Below, one piece after another: positions 42,649 through 52,280 of a stretch of 64,000 nt of DNA. Every line of letters starts with the position of its first letter. The stretch's first letter is position 1. The position numbers and the translations under genes were made by a program. This DNA comes from Diplolepis rosae (lineage: Eukaryota; Arthropoda; Insecta; Hymenoptera; Diplolepididae): the NCBI GenBank assembly GCA_030998225.1, contig JAPYXD010000680.1, positions 13,020,001 to 13,084,000 on the forward strand, read 5' to 3'. Under the pieces are notes generated by a model. It had not been told where the DNA came from. It saw nothing but the letters and a program-made list of their open reading frames with translations, and made no database searches.

Positions 42649-43833
42649 GGTAGTTTTCATCCACGAAAATTAGACCTCAGGCAAAAATAGATAATTTTGC
42701 TTTCAAGAATAGCAATATTATTATTGAAGGGCTATTTTGAAAGAGAAAAGATTATTTCGCATGAAAAAAATTTGAAACACAGAAAAATAATTTTATTAAT
42801 AAATTTTATTTTTTACCCAACTTTTTTTCTTATCGCTTCTTACCAAATTTTAAAAAATTATGCGATTCTAATAAATCATGAATCATTTTTTCAGAGAAAA
42901 TATTTCCCACAACTTCACCGTTTCTGATTTATAAAGATAAATTCTTTAATGGCTGAAACCTTAAAAAAAATATTTTCCAAAACGAAGTTTTTATAAACAA
43001 ATTGCTGAATTTGATAATATATAAAAATAATAATATTGTAAAATATTGAACTGCGCATGGGCATATAGTCTTATAGCGGAGCAGAATCTTCTTCTTCTTC
43101 GTACAGCGTTAGCATGTTACTGGCAAAGCCTTGTATATTTGAACTGCGCATGCGTCTACTAAAATCCATTACTACTACACAAGATCGATAAAATCAAAAT
43201 GGCCGGGACTCGTCGTGACATATCAAGTGTAATGACTAGCGCCGCAAACAACTACAATACTAGATTGGATTCAAGTGTACGCATAAAAACTCGTATACGT
43301 ACCGGAGTCACATAAAATAAAATTTAGTAGACGCATGCGCAGTTCAAATGTACAAGGCTTTGCCAGTAACATTCTAACGCTGTACTAAGAAGAAGAAGAA
43401 GAAGGAATGAGCTTCGTTTCATGGCTATGGGCGCATGCGCAGTTCAATTTTGACATTTCATTCCTTTGTAGCGCAATGTACTACATTGCGCTACTGTTAA
43501 CTGTAGCGAAAAAACGAGTTTGCGCGCCGGTGGAACATAAAATAGAATACGTGCCAGTGCACACAATTCGGGAAATTACGAGACTCGCGACAATGCTCGC
43601 AGGACTGATCGCGCCTCGGCTTCGTCTCAGCTACGCATCGGCTATACCTCGACTACGCCTTGGCTTCGATCTCCTGCGAGCATTTTCGCTCGTCACGCAA
43701 TAACCCTCATTGTGCGCCTAGGCACGTAATATACTATTCTCTTCCAAAATAGCCCTTCAATAATACTATTGCTATTCTTGAAAGCAAAATTACCTATTTT
43801 TGCCTGAGGTCTAATTTTCGTGGATCAACTACC
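42649..43833. mobile_element. Complete TTAA-flanked element with nested CpG-rich repeat
   Basis: Both sides are flanked by TTAA (42645-42648 and 43834-43837). The inverted ends share about 95 bases including GACCTCAGGCAAAAATAG. Without the nested repeat (43047-43738) the element is about 0.5 kb. TTAA specificity is known for piggyBac- and Kolobok-type elements; no transposase is present to decide. Confidence 0.75.
43047..43738. repeat. CpG-rich dispersed repeat, longer copy
   Basis: It has the same start and end as 25815-26222. GCGCATGCG-type palindromes are seen at about 43148, 43334 and 43430, and the GAACTGCGCATG segment occurs in both orientations. An inner inverted repeat pairs TTACTGGCAAAGCCTTGTA (43118) with its inverse near 43350. 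The minus/plus open frame 43407-43703 follows base composition; I recognise no product. Confidence 0.7.
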
Positions 43834-43919
43834 TTAAATATCATATGAGAGGTTATTATAAAATGAGTTCAAAATACTTTATGTTTAAACCGTATCAAGT
43901 ACCGCGCTTTTTAAATAAA

Positions 43920-44280
43920 ATTTACTTGACAAAAATTATTTAATTTTCATTATAATAGTAAAGAATTTTTGAAAATCTTTCTGTGGAAAAAGGACGCTTT
44001 CGACTGCGCTGGGATTCGAGCCCAGGTCTTTCGATTGCCGGTCGAGTGCTCTAACCACTAAGCTACAGAGACGACCGACATCTCTTTCTCCACAGGAAGA
44101 TCTCCTTATATCGCCTAGTGGCTCAGCCTTGCGGCTATAAATAATTTCAAATTAATTAGTTGAGTTTGAAATTTCTGCCACTGCCTACATTATCGGAGAA
44201 TCACTAGTCGCGCATCAGATAGGATACGTTGCCGACAGGTGTCCTGGTAGACAATTTCAAACTCTTATATCGCAAATAAT
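43920..44280 (-). repeat. tRNA-derived SINE, tandem arrangement
   Basis: On the minus strand GTAGCTTAGTGGTTAGAGC (A box) and GGGCTCGAATCCC (B box) lie about 45 bases apart, between 44070 and 44010. An anticodon-like loop between them is CCGGCAA. A CCACAGAAAGA segment follows. Upstream (44085-44280) stands body sequence that follows the head in the copy at 57505-57725. Two units therefore seem joined tail to head. Confidence 0.65.
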
Positions 44281-44316
44281 GCATTACCGGAATATTTATA
44301 GTATTAAAAATAATTA

Positions 44317-44592
44317 ATCGTACTTATTGAAATAGCAAAAATTTCAATTTAAATGTTCTTAATAAACAATCGCTATTAAGTATGCAAAAAATTAACATCA
44401 ATCTACCTTCTTACTTAACGAATGAATTATAAACTTATAAATTTATAATTCAGTATTAATTTCTTATATTCAATAAAATCGCAATATAATTATATTCTGC
44501 ATTTGTTATAAGTAAGAAGGTAGATTGATGTTAAATATTTGCATTCTTAATAGTAATTATTTATTAAGAATATTTGAATTGAAATTTGTGCC
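44317..44592. mobile_element. Hairpin MITE-like element
   Basis: Arms of about 95 bases pair, including AACATCAATCTACCTTCTTA (from about 44392) and its inverse near 44515. The centre is AT-rich. No coding capacity. Confidence 0.7.
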
Positions 44593-45089
44593 ATTTAAAA
44601 AAAAAGCGCGTCAAACGACGCATGTGCGATAGAATATGTATAGTAGCGAATGAAGGAGTTACGAGAATCTAATAAGGATTTCATCAAGTCCGTTTTAAGG
44701 CCTCAAAACGTGTAAAAATGGAAATTTCTGCACATTTTGAGCACTTAAATAGGACTTGGATTATATTGAAATAAACCCTCATTAGATACTCGTGAATTAT
44801 CTGAGGTAGAGAATTTTAGAGTATCAAAAAAGTACCTATATTTCGACTCGGGGTACTTCTAGTTTTAAGTAACTTTTGAACGTATCTGAAAGTCGAGCAC
44901 TCTGTGATGTAAATTTCCCAGTACTTATTTTTTCCGTGTAGAGCCTTAAGTAAATTGAATTTCCTGTTTCACTTAAATTCAAAAAGATATTGAATGACTT
45001 TGAAAAAATGTTTACTCAGTTCTAAGTAGAATAATAATTCAAATAAAATCATTATGTTTTACCTAAGTTCTTCGGTGTTGATCTCTGGA

Positions 45090-45422
45090 CGGAGAAAAAA
45101 ATCTAACTATTATAGTAGGCTGAGTTAATTCCTATTAAAGCACCGAACTCAATGTGCGAAATTGGTATGAGCTTCTACCAGTATTGGCAACAACTCGTAC
45201 ATTTTTAGCAAGAAATGTCTTATGCTATAAAAGAAACAAGGGCATGCCATTATTGCTAGTGCCATATGCTGTCATAGCAAGGTTCTCACCTGACTACGGT
45301 TGTAAGAGAACTCATACTGAAATAGGATGAATTTCTTACAACCGAGAGAACACGTGAGGTGCTACGTTCGAAAGTAGGCATGGCCTAATACCTCGGTTGT
45401 AAGAGAACTCATACTGAAATAG
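45090..45422. repeat. Direct and inverted short repeats beside the 45423 element
   Basis: CGGTTGTAAGAGAACTCATA and the next 12 bases occur at about 45297 and again at 45394. TCTTACAACCG lies between them in inverse orientation. They end where the inverted repeat of the next element begins. Confidence 0.5.
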
Positions 45423-45789
45423 GATTGCAAATATATTATTGGTCACATAACATCTTCTTAAGAAACTAGAAGTATGAATAGTAGATGTCTGTCGACTGAG
45501 GCGGGTGTTTAGCAAGGTAAGTTTCTGTGGAGTCGGCCATCGCCTCACCCTCGAAAAGCGGGAAAACGGTCATATTTGCAGTATTCGATGGCTATGAGAG
45601 AGTTAACTATGAATGTTGAACATTTCTAGATTCTTTTTTCACATTCTCGTACCCATCTTTATAAGTGTTGAGTACTTTGGGACGCCAAAAAGTCGAAAAA
45701 GTTAATTTTGAGATATGTCTACTTCGCTGGTTATTGGATATAAACCTGTTCATGTTATGTTAAAGTTCCTCGTTTTTTGAGGTTTCTGG

Positions 45790-47671
45790 CATAAGGGTCT
45801 GAAGTCTTTTATCTGCCCTTCTTTCCACCTTCATTTTTTTCAGTGACAGTTAGTTTCACTTTTTTACCTGATTTTTGTTGCTTGTCTTTTGGGAATCAAC
45901 CCGACTCACTAGCTATAGAAAATTTCTTCAATTGAAGTTTCCTATCTTGAGTGGGTATGAATGCATGATACTGCAAAGTTCCTCCAATAGTTACTGCAGC
46001 ATCAAATCTGCTTTTCTGTTTTTTAACAGTCACTGCGTGATCTTCCTTACTGCAAAAAGAAATTTGAGTTTCCCTGCAGTACTTCTTCGCCCACTAAAAA
46101 GAGCTGGAGCGTCTAGGACACGACCTTCTACGGAACATTGTAGGCTATATTTTGCAGCATTTCTTTTAAGATTTGCCCCTATGCCATCACATGCCTTCTT
46201 ACCACGAGCAGTAGGATGGAAGTGCCACTCAGCTGGAATTCCAAAATCTGCTTCGTGAGCTAGGAGATTAGCAAAATTGCTCTTGTTTTTGAAGTGCTGG
46301 CTTGCTCCGTCTGTGACATAAGATGCTTTTTTGATTGCAAAATTCGCTTCAAGATAATATAAAATTATCTTCTGATACTCGTAAACGGCAACTGAGTTGT
46401 GACTCAAATTGTCCGATATGATCGCCATGTTTTTGTGTTTCAATTCTCCATCTCTGACGTTTCCAGACTTTTAAAAAACGATGTCTGTTCTTTAGTAAGG
46501 AAGTTATGGGTTCTCAATTTCACCAACCCTTCACAAAGTTCATTTACAAAGTCATCAGCATTCATGATCAGAGTCAGGAAAGTGCATCTGTCAGTTTGCT
46601 GCCAAGAATCGAATGTGACTTCGTTCAAATCCTCCTCGTCAAAAAATTGCAACAAATTTTCTTTGATTTTAGTGATGCCAGGGCAACTTCTGCATTCTCC
46701 TAGCTGGCATGAATTTGTAACATCAAGGCACACTGTGAACCTTAAACAATCACAAAAATCGTTTCAGAGGACTTGTGGATCGTTTGTTAAATATTGGAGG
46801 TTTATTCCTTTCAACATTAACTGTACGTTTTCATGACGTACACAGACGCATACTGAGTCAGTACCACTACTCCCTGCCATAACGCAATGTTTTGGTCTCA
46901 GTTTTGCGAATTTAGTGAAGCCTATTAAAGTCCTTTCATGTTGTGACTGGAATACTGACTACAATTCGTTCGAATTGCATAGAATCAATCGTTTCTGAAC
47001 GAGAACTTTCTTGTCATTTATTCTAACAGAAACACAGTCTGTCATTCCAGGCATTAGGTGACTCATATAGAGCTCATATAGACTCATAGAGTTTCAGTTT
47101 CAACACTCAAAGGCCTTCTACCTCTTCTTGGATTAGGGAGAGTTAAAATCCCATTCTCTGCAACTAACTCTTTCGCATTATTAGCTTGTCGCTCAGATGT
47201 TTTGAATTCGACCATTGGTTGCCTGCGACTCTAAGATATTGGAGCAAGTGTGAGAAGTTGGATTTTCTCAGCTCTGATTGTTGATGATTTTAACTTATCC
47301 TTGATCTGATCTAGAACTGCAACTGCGGCCTTGTGATATTTATCATTGCACAGCGTTTTACTAATCTCGGGATCCACGAAGTCTGGATCATTATCATAAT
47401 TTTCGAAATCATCAATCATTTCATCCAAAATAACATTCGTTTTAGGCAGATCAATGTCGTCTACATTTGAAGCTGGTATTTTTTTCATGTTACTGAGCTC
47501 TTTCCTACATGGAGCACAAATTCTCAACTCTTTCGATAGTGCAGGAAATAGCGATAGTAAATTTTCTGAAATACGGCGTGTAGTTAGCGATTTGTGAATT
47601 TTCTTTTTCACGGGATTGAAGCACCTAGCAGTCCATTTTCTTGGACTATTCTCATCTTTTGTAGGGGCCAT
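45790..47671 (-). pseudogene. Uncharacterised transposon-linked protein, near full length
   Basis: It starts MAPTKDENSPRKWTARCF at 47671. Blocks in order: a cysteine pair (RICAPCRKEL); an acidic stretch; after one stop, VEFKTSERQANNAKELV; KVLVQKRLILCN; GFTKFAKLRPKHCVMAGSSG; a cysteine cluster (CQLGECRSCPGI); IISDNLSHNS; YVTDGASQHFKNKSNFANLL; DFGIPAEWHFH; CDGIGANLKR. At least three stops or frame changes break it. I recognise the block pattern as that of a multi-copy family of uncharacterised arthropod and cnidarian proteins, but cannot name a superfamily. Position between inverted repeats argues for a transposase-like role. Confidence 0.75.
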
Positions 47672-47954
47672 AGCCAGTCTTGAACTGATAGGAGGAAGGG
47701 TGGAAGTAGCAGCTGAAGTTTAAAATGTGTTTTTTCTGTATTCTATTCTATGGTGATGAGATTCTACTGTATATAAATATCACGAGTTGGAAAATTTTAG
47801 GTACCATTAAAGTGGAATATATAATGAAATTTTTATGATATATGTAATATTGTACTTTAAAAAATAAAAATGTTCCTATAACAAACCTGCACACGGAAAA
47901 TGAACTCGGCACTTTGCTCGCTCGCGACAGTGGCGTCACGCGCCCAGAGTGTAA

Positions 47955-47987
<33 letters not shown>

Positions 47988-47988
47988 T
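47955..47988. repeat. (ATT)n microsatellite
   Basis: About eleven uninterrupted TTA/ATT units. Confidence 0.9.
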
Positions 47989-48540
47989 CTTGTAAAATAA
48001 ATAGAATGAAAGGACTATAGCATTGACTCTTTGACTTATATGGTCTGATAGGAAAAAACCTGAGCTTTCTTTTAAGATAAAAAAACATGCCAAATTGTAT
48101 ACATTGGGACATATACAAACATTTATTCAATAAGTAATAAAATATGGAAATGACATCTTATAACATATTTATATGAGATCAATTCCTCGAGTCGAAATCC
48201 TGGAACTTGCCTCCATCCCCATTGCCGAAATTGAGGTGAAAGTGTAACGATGGGTACGAGAATGTGAGAAAAGAATCTAGAAATGTTCAACATTCATAGT
48301 TAACTCTCTCATAGTCATCGAAAACTGCGAATATTACCGTTTTTCCGTTTTATACAAGGGTAAAACGATTGCCAACTCCATAGAAACTTACCTCGTTAAA
48401 TACTCGCCTCGATCTCCTTACGCCCTCTTTTTACCTTCGTTTAGTGCTTTTTTCGTTCCTGCGTTACGGAGAAAAAGCCTACTATTCATACTTCTAGTTT
48501 CTTAAAAAGATGTCATGTGACCAATAATATAGTTGCAATC

Positions 48541-48849
48541 GTCGATGAAAACCTTGATACGGTATGGATTCATATGAACACTGACATCGAAATGTTCGTC
48601 GGCATAGAGGTCAACGTCGAAGAACTTGAGTAAAACTCAATGATTTATAGGTAGTTAGTAGAAGCCCTGGCATTATACATAACCTGTTATATTAATATTT
48701 TGCTCACTATCAGCCGAGTTATTGATGAAAAAGCTTAAGTCGCCGGTACTACCCGACTGTTCCCTAAAGTATATCAGTGAAATATATAATTTAAAAGGTT
48801 TAATTTTACAAAAATTTTCTTCTCAAAGAAACATATCCATAATCTCTGA
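48541..48849. other. Unassigned sequence
   Basis: Nothing recognisable on either strand. Confidence 0.35.
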
Positions 48850-49510
48850 ATCAATTATTCTGAAAAAAGTTGGAATAAAATTGCGACTTAATGATGAACA
48901 GTTTTTTTGCACGGTCGAGAAGCGAATTAAAAGACATTTCTATTTTATTAGTAGAAATTATGTTTAGGATGCCGGTCGTTGACATTTGTATATCTTCAAT
49001 ATCTGAATAACGCTTTCTTTTCGTGGCCAAATGTAACTTTTCAAATAAACAGATATCGCATGATGTCAAATCAGGTAGATACGGGGAATAGTTGGTAGTC
49101 AAAATGCCACTTTTAGTAGAAAAATCCTTCATTAACGTTAATCAAAGAGCTAGTGCATTATCGTGCAACAAGCGCTAACTTCCTTTATCACGATATTCTT
49201 GCCGCACTCGACAAATGGGCTCCAGAAAACGGTTTATAACATCATGATATAGCACAGCATTGACCGTTTGGCCCTTTGAAACCAACATTCTGGGCACAAT
49301 TCCCTTTGAATCGTAGAAACAAATCCACATTGTTTTTACTGTTGACTTCTTTAAGCGCGATTTTTCCGGATTTGGTTCATTCGAATGCTTCTATTCATCA
49401 CTTTGACACTTGTTTTCGGAATTGTATTAAAAATACCACGTTGCGTCACCATTTACGAACGACTTTCGGAAATCCAGCAATAAGTGCTGGTAGATTTTGA
49501 CCTATCCAAA
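48850..49510 (-). pseudogene. Mariner transposase, catalytic half
   Basis: On the minus strand the frame gives GDATWYF (first catalytic Asp), then NEPNPEKSRLKKSTVKTM, FYDSKGIVPRML, LLHDNALAL (second Asp), and YSPYLPDLTSCDICLF (third Asp). It closes with the LLDRAKKLF block. Stops interrupt it at several points (for example after KGS) and the frame shifts near 49390. The DNA-binding half is not present. It is a different mariner lineage from its neighbour at 49605. Confidence 0.85.
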
Positions 49511-49604
49511 ACGTCAAGAACCAAGCATAGACACACGGTAAACAAACCGTTTTGACACATTAGGGATTTTCGTTTTGGCGTCATATACTTTTGGTTGTGT
49601 CAAA

Positions 49605-50513
49605 ATGTCTGATTTTGTGCCAAATAATCGTCATTTGCGGGAAGTGTTGATTTTCTTCTTTCATTCGAAGAAAACGGCGGCTGAAGCGCATCGAGAGCTC
49701 CAAAAAATTTACGGAGATGCTGCTCTAAGTGAAACAACGTGCCGTGATTGATTTCCTCGCTTCAAGGACGGTGATTTCGATGTTGACGACCGTCCGCGTG
49801 AAGGAAGTCCAAAAACTTTCGAAGACGCTGAGTTGGAGGCATTGCTCGACGAGGATCAGTGCCAAACGCAAGAAGAGCTTGCTTCAGCATAAGGAGTGAC
49901 CCGCCAAGCCATTTCCAAGCGATTGCATGCGTTGGGAATGATTCAAAGACAAGGAACTTGGGTTCCTTATGATTTGAAGCCAAGGGAAGTTGAGCGTCGT
50001 TTTTCCGCCTGTGATCAACTGCTTCAGCGGCAAAAAAGGAAGGGTTTTCTTCATCGCATCGTGACGGGTGATGAAAAATGGATTTATAACAGCAACCTAA
50101 ATAGAAAAAAGTCATGGGGACTGCCCGGTCATGCTTCTACGTCGTCGGCTCGACCGAATATTCACGCTGCGAAGGTTATGCTGTGTATTTGGCGGGATTA
50201 GATCGGTGTTATTTATTATGAGCTGTTGAAACGGAACAAAATCATCACTGGGGAACGGTATCGAACACAATTGATGCGTTCAAGCCGAGCACTGCGCGAA
50301 AAACGGCCCCAATACGAGCAGAGGCACGAAAGAGTGATTTTACAGCACGACAACGGTCGACCACACGTTGCCAAACCCCTTAAAACCTACCTGGAAACGC
50401 TCAAATGGGAAGTCCTACTCCACCCCACGTATTCCCCAGATATTGCGCTGTCCGATTATTACTTGTTCCAGTCGATGGCACGTGTTTTGGCTGATAAGCA
50501 GTTCACTCAATAA
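49605..50513 (+). pseudogene. Mariner transposase, full length with three stops
   Basis: All 303 codons are in one frame from ATG 49605 to TAA 50511. It has the N-terminal DNA-binding half (NNRHLREVLIFFFHSKKTA, REGSPKTFED, TRQAISKRLHALGM) and the catalytic residues in TGDEKWIY, QHDNGRPH and YSPDIALSDYYLF (D,D34D). In-frame stops stand at 49749 (TGA), 49890 (TAA) and 50199 (TAG). Each is explained by a single C-to-T or G-to-A change. There are no frame changes. It is the best-preserved mariner in the window, but inactive as read. Confidence 0.93.
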
Positions 50514-50561
50514 GTTTGTAGGTTAACTGATAAAACAACAACTTTTAACCAAAATTCATCT

Positions 50562-51400
50562 TTATGTATCAACATAGTCTTCTTCCAGAGTGATATATTT
50601 ATTCCAACATTTCTTTAACATTTCGATGCCTTTTTTGGAACACAAATTATCTTTGGCCTCGAAATACGCTTCAGTTTCGGCAATCACTTTTTCATTGGAG
50701 CCAAATCTCTTCTTCTGAAGCATTCTTTTTAAATGTGCAAAAAGGTAGTAGTTTCTGAGAGCCAAATCCGGGCGATACGGTGAATGGGGAAGCAATTAAA
50801 AGTGCAATTTTCCTATTGTTGCGCTAGACTTGTGACATGGTGCATTGTCTTAGTGGAAGAGCGTCTTTTTCTTCTCTATTTAAGGTCATTTTTACGCAAT
50901 TTCTTCCATCAACCGCATCGATAGCGCCATAAAACGTTGGCTATTGATGGTTCTCCGTTTCTCAAAGTAATTGATGAATAAATACTGTGCGCATCTCAAA
51001 ATACAGAAACCAAAACCTTAGCATCTGACATTTGCGTTCTTGGTAGCTTTGGACGGTTTTCACTCTTTGCTGTCCACTCAGCTGACTGCCGATTTGACTC
51101 AGGAGTGTAGTGATGGATCCACGTTTCATCCATTGTTACATACTGCATGAAAAAATCCTTTTTATTGTGCTTAAAGAGCTCTAAAGAGCGCTCTGAATCG
51201 TCGACGTGTTGTTGTTTTTGATCGACTGTGAGGACACGCGGTACCCATTTCGAACAGAGCTTTTTCATGCTCAAATCTTCATGAAAAATGATGAATACAC
51301 TGCCTTTTGATATCTTTAAGGTGTCAGCTATCTCACGCAACTACAATTTACGATCAGCCAAAACCATTTTGTGGACTTTTTCTATTTAAGCAGAATTATG
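50562..51400 (-). pseudogene. Mariner transposase, decayed
   Basis: From 51400 downward on the minus strand: KMVLADRKL, LREIADTLKISKGSVFII, WVPRVLTVDQK, VTMDETWIHHYTPES (first Asp), after stops DNAPCHKSSATIG (second Asp), then PHSPYRPDLALRNYYLF. There the third catalytic Asp is Asn. The C-terminus (LKKCWNKYITLEEDYVDT) is present. Stops and the Asn make it dead. It lies tail to tail with the copy at 49605, only about 50 bases away. Confidence 0.9.
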
Positions 51401-52280
51401 TTCGGAAATGAAGTTACGACAATACGCAATTCACAATTTAGTATATTTTATGGGTTGAAATTCGTTTACAGCATTTAATTGAATTTTGAGCTTCATAGGT
51501 ATAATGCTTTAATCATACACACAATAGAAGTGTTGTAAATTCGCTCTTTAGCGAGGCCACCATCAATTGTAATATTAAATTACGTTTTAGGAATAAACTT
51601 TCATTTTTGCGAAACTACAACAATAATTTTTCACAGTATGACAAAGGAAGGCATCGCATAGCACCGAAGAGTTTCAAATTGAATATCCACTGTTGGGACT
51701 CTAGAAGAGGTTACAATATTAATATTTTAGCATTTCTTGGTTTGCCTGAATGATTTTACATTTGGATAATCTCAATCCCAGATATCTTATTTTCTTGGAT
51801 ACTTGTATTCCATGAAATTGGCTGGAAATTTAGTCTAAGAACACTTGACCTACAAGCCAACCGTCACCTGTAAACAGGAAACCAATAATAATTGATCATT
51901 AATACAATTTTCATGAGCTTTTGTTTTAGGTGTAATTGCGCGTGTTCAACCTAGCAATTGACCTTATCATTTTGGATATCTTTAAGTGCTGTAAACTAGT
52001 TATTTACTTTTTATTATACCTTGACCGCAAGGACACGATCGGGTCCAAATCCCTCTTATTTGATAAATACCTAGAATTGTGAGAGGAAATCTGAGAGATA
52101 CTTTAAAACTTTCCTTTATCTTATTTTTGTTTATACGTTTTCCTTTTATTTTGTTTCGTCAGCTTGAAGGGCGCCGCCAAAAAGTATTACTATGTTACTA
52201 TCGCACGTCAGAGGGGTTGACGACGGAGCCACTGAAGGCATTATTATGGCCAAGAACGGTTAAAAAACATTTTAAGCATT
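51401..52280. other. Unassigned sequence
   Basis: AT-rich DNA with one GC-richer patch near 52160-52260. I see no supported gene. Confidence 0.4.

Larger units (their letters stand above)
40276..44938. mobile_element. 4.7 kb TA-flanked element with CACGGAAAAAAT termini
   Basis: It runs from CACGGAAAAAATAAGTACTG to the inverse ending in CAGTACTTATTTTTTCCGTG. TA flanks both sides (40274-40275 and 44939-44940). The first 30 bases match exactly and similarity continues for another 20. The interior holds a tRNA-like piece, an inverted pair of PLE ends, a TTAA element, a CpG-rich repeat, a SINE and a hairpin. No transposase of its own is seen. Confidence 0.75.
45423..48540 (-). mobile_element. 3.1 kb inverted-repeat element carrying an uncharacterised gene
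   Basis: GATTGCAA and TATTATTGGTCACAT (from 45423) pair with the inverse ending at 48540. Similarity between the arms continues, with breaks, for about 250 bases (45440-45680 against 48240-48530), including CATTCTCGTACCCATC. The only long coding region between the arms is the minus-strand pseudogene at 45790-47671. This layout is that of a DNA transposon with its own protein. I could not find a clear target duplication. Confidence 0.7.

Noticed and set aside
43965..44085. Minus-strand tRNA gene
   Set aside because: A and B boxes are present but U33 is replaced, the acceptor stem does not close, and the same head is dispersed with SINE body sequence.
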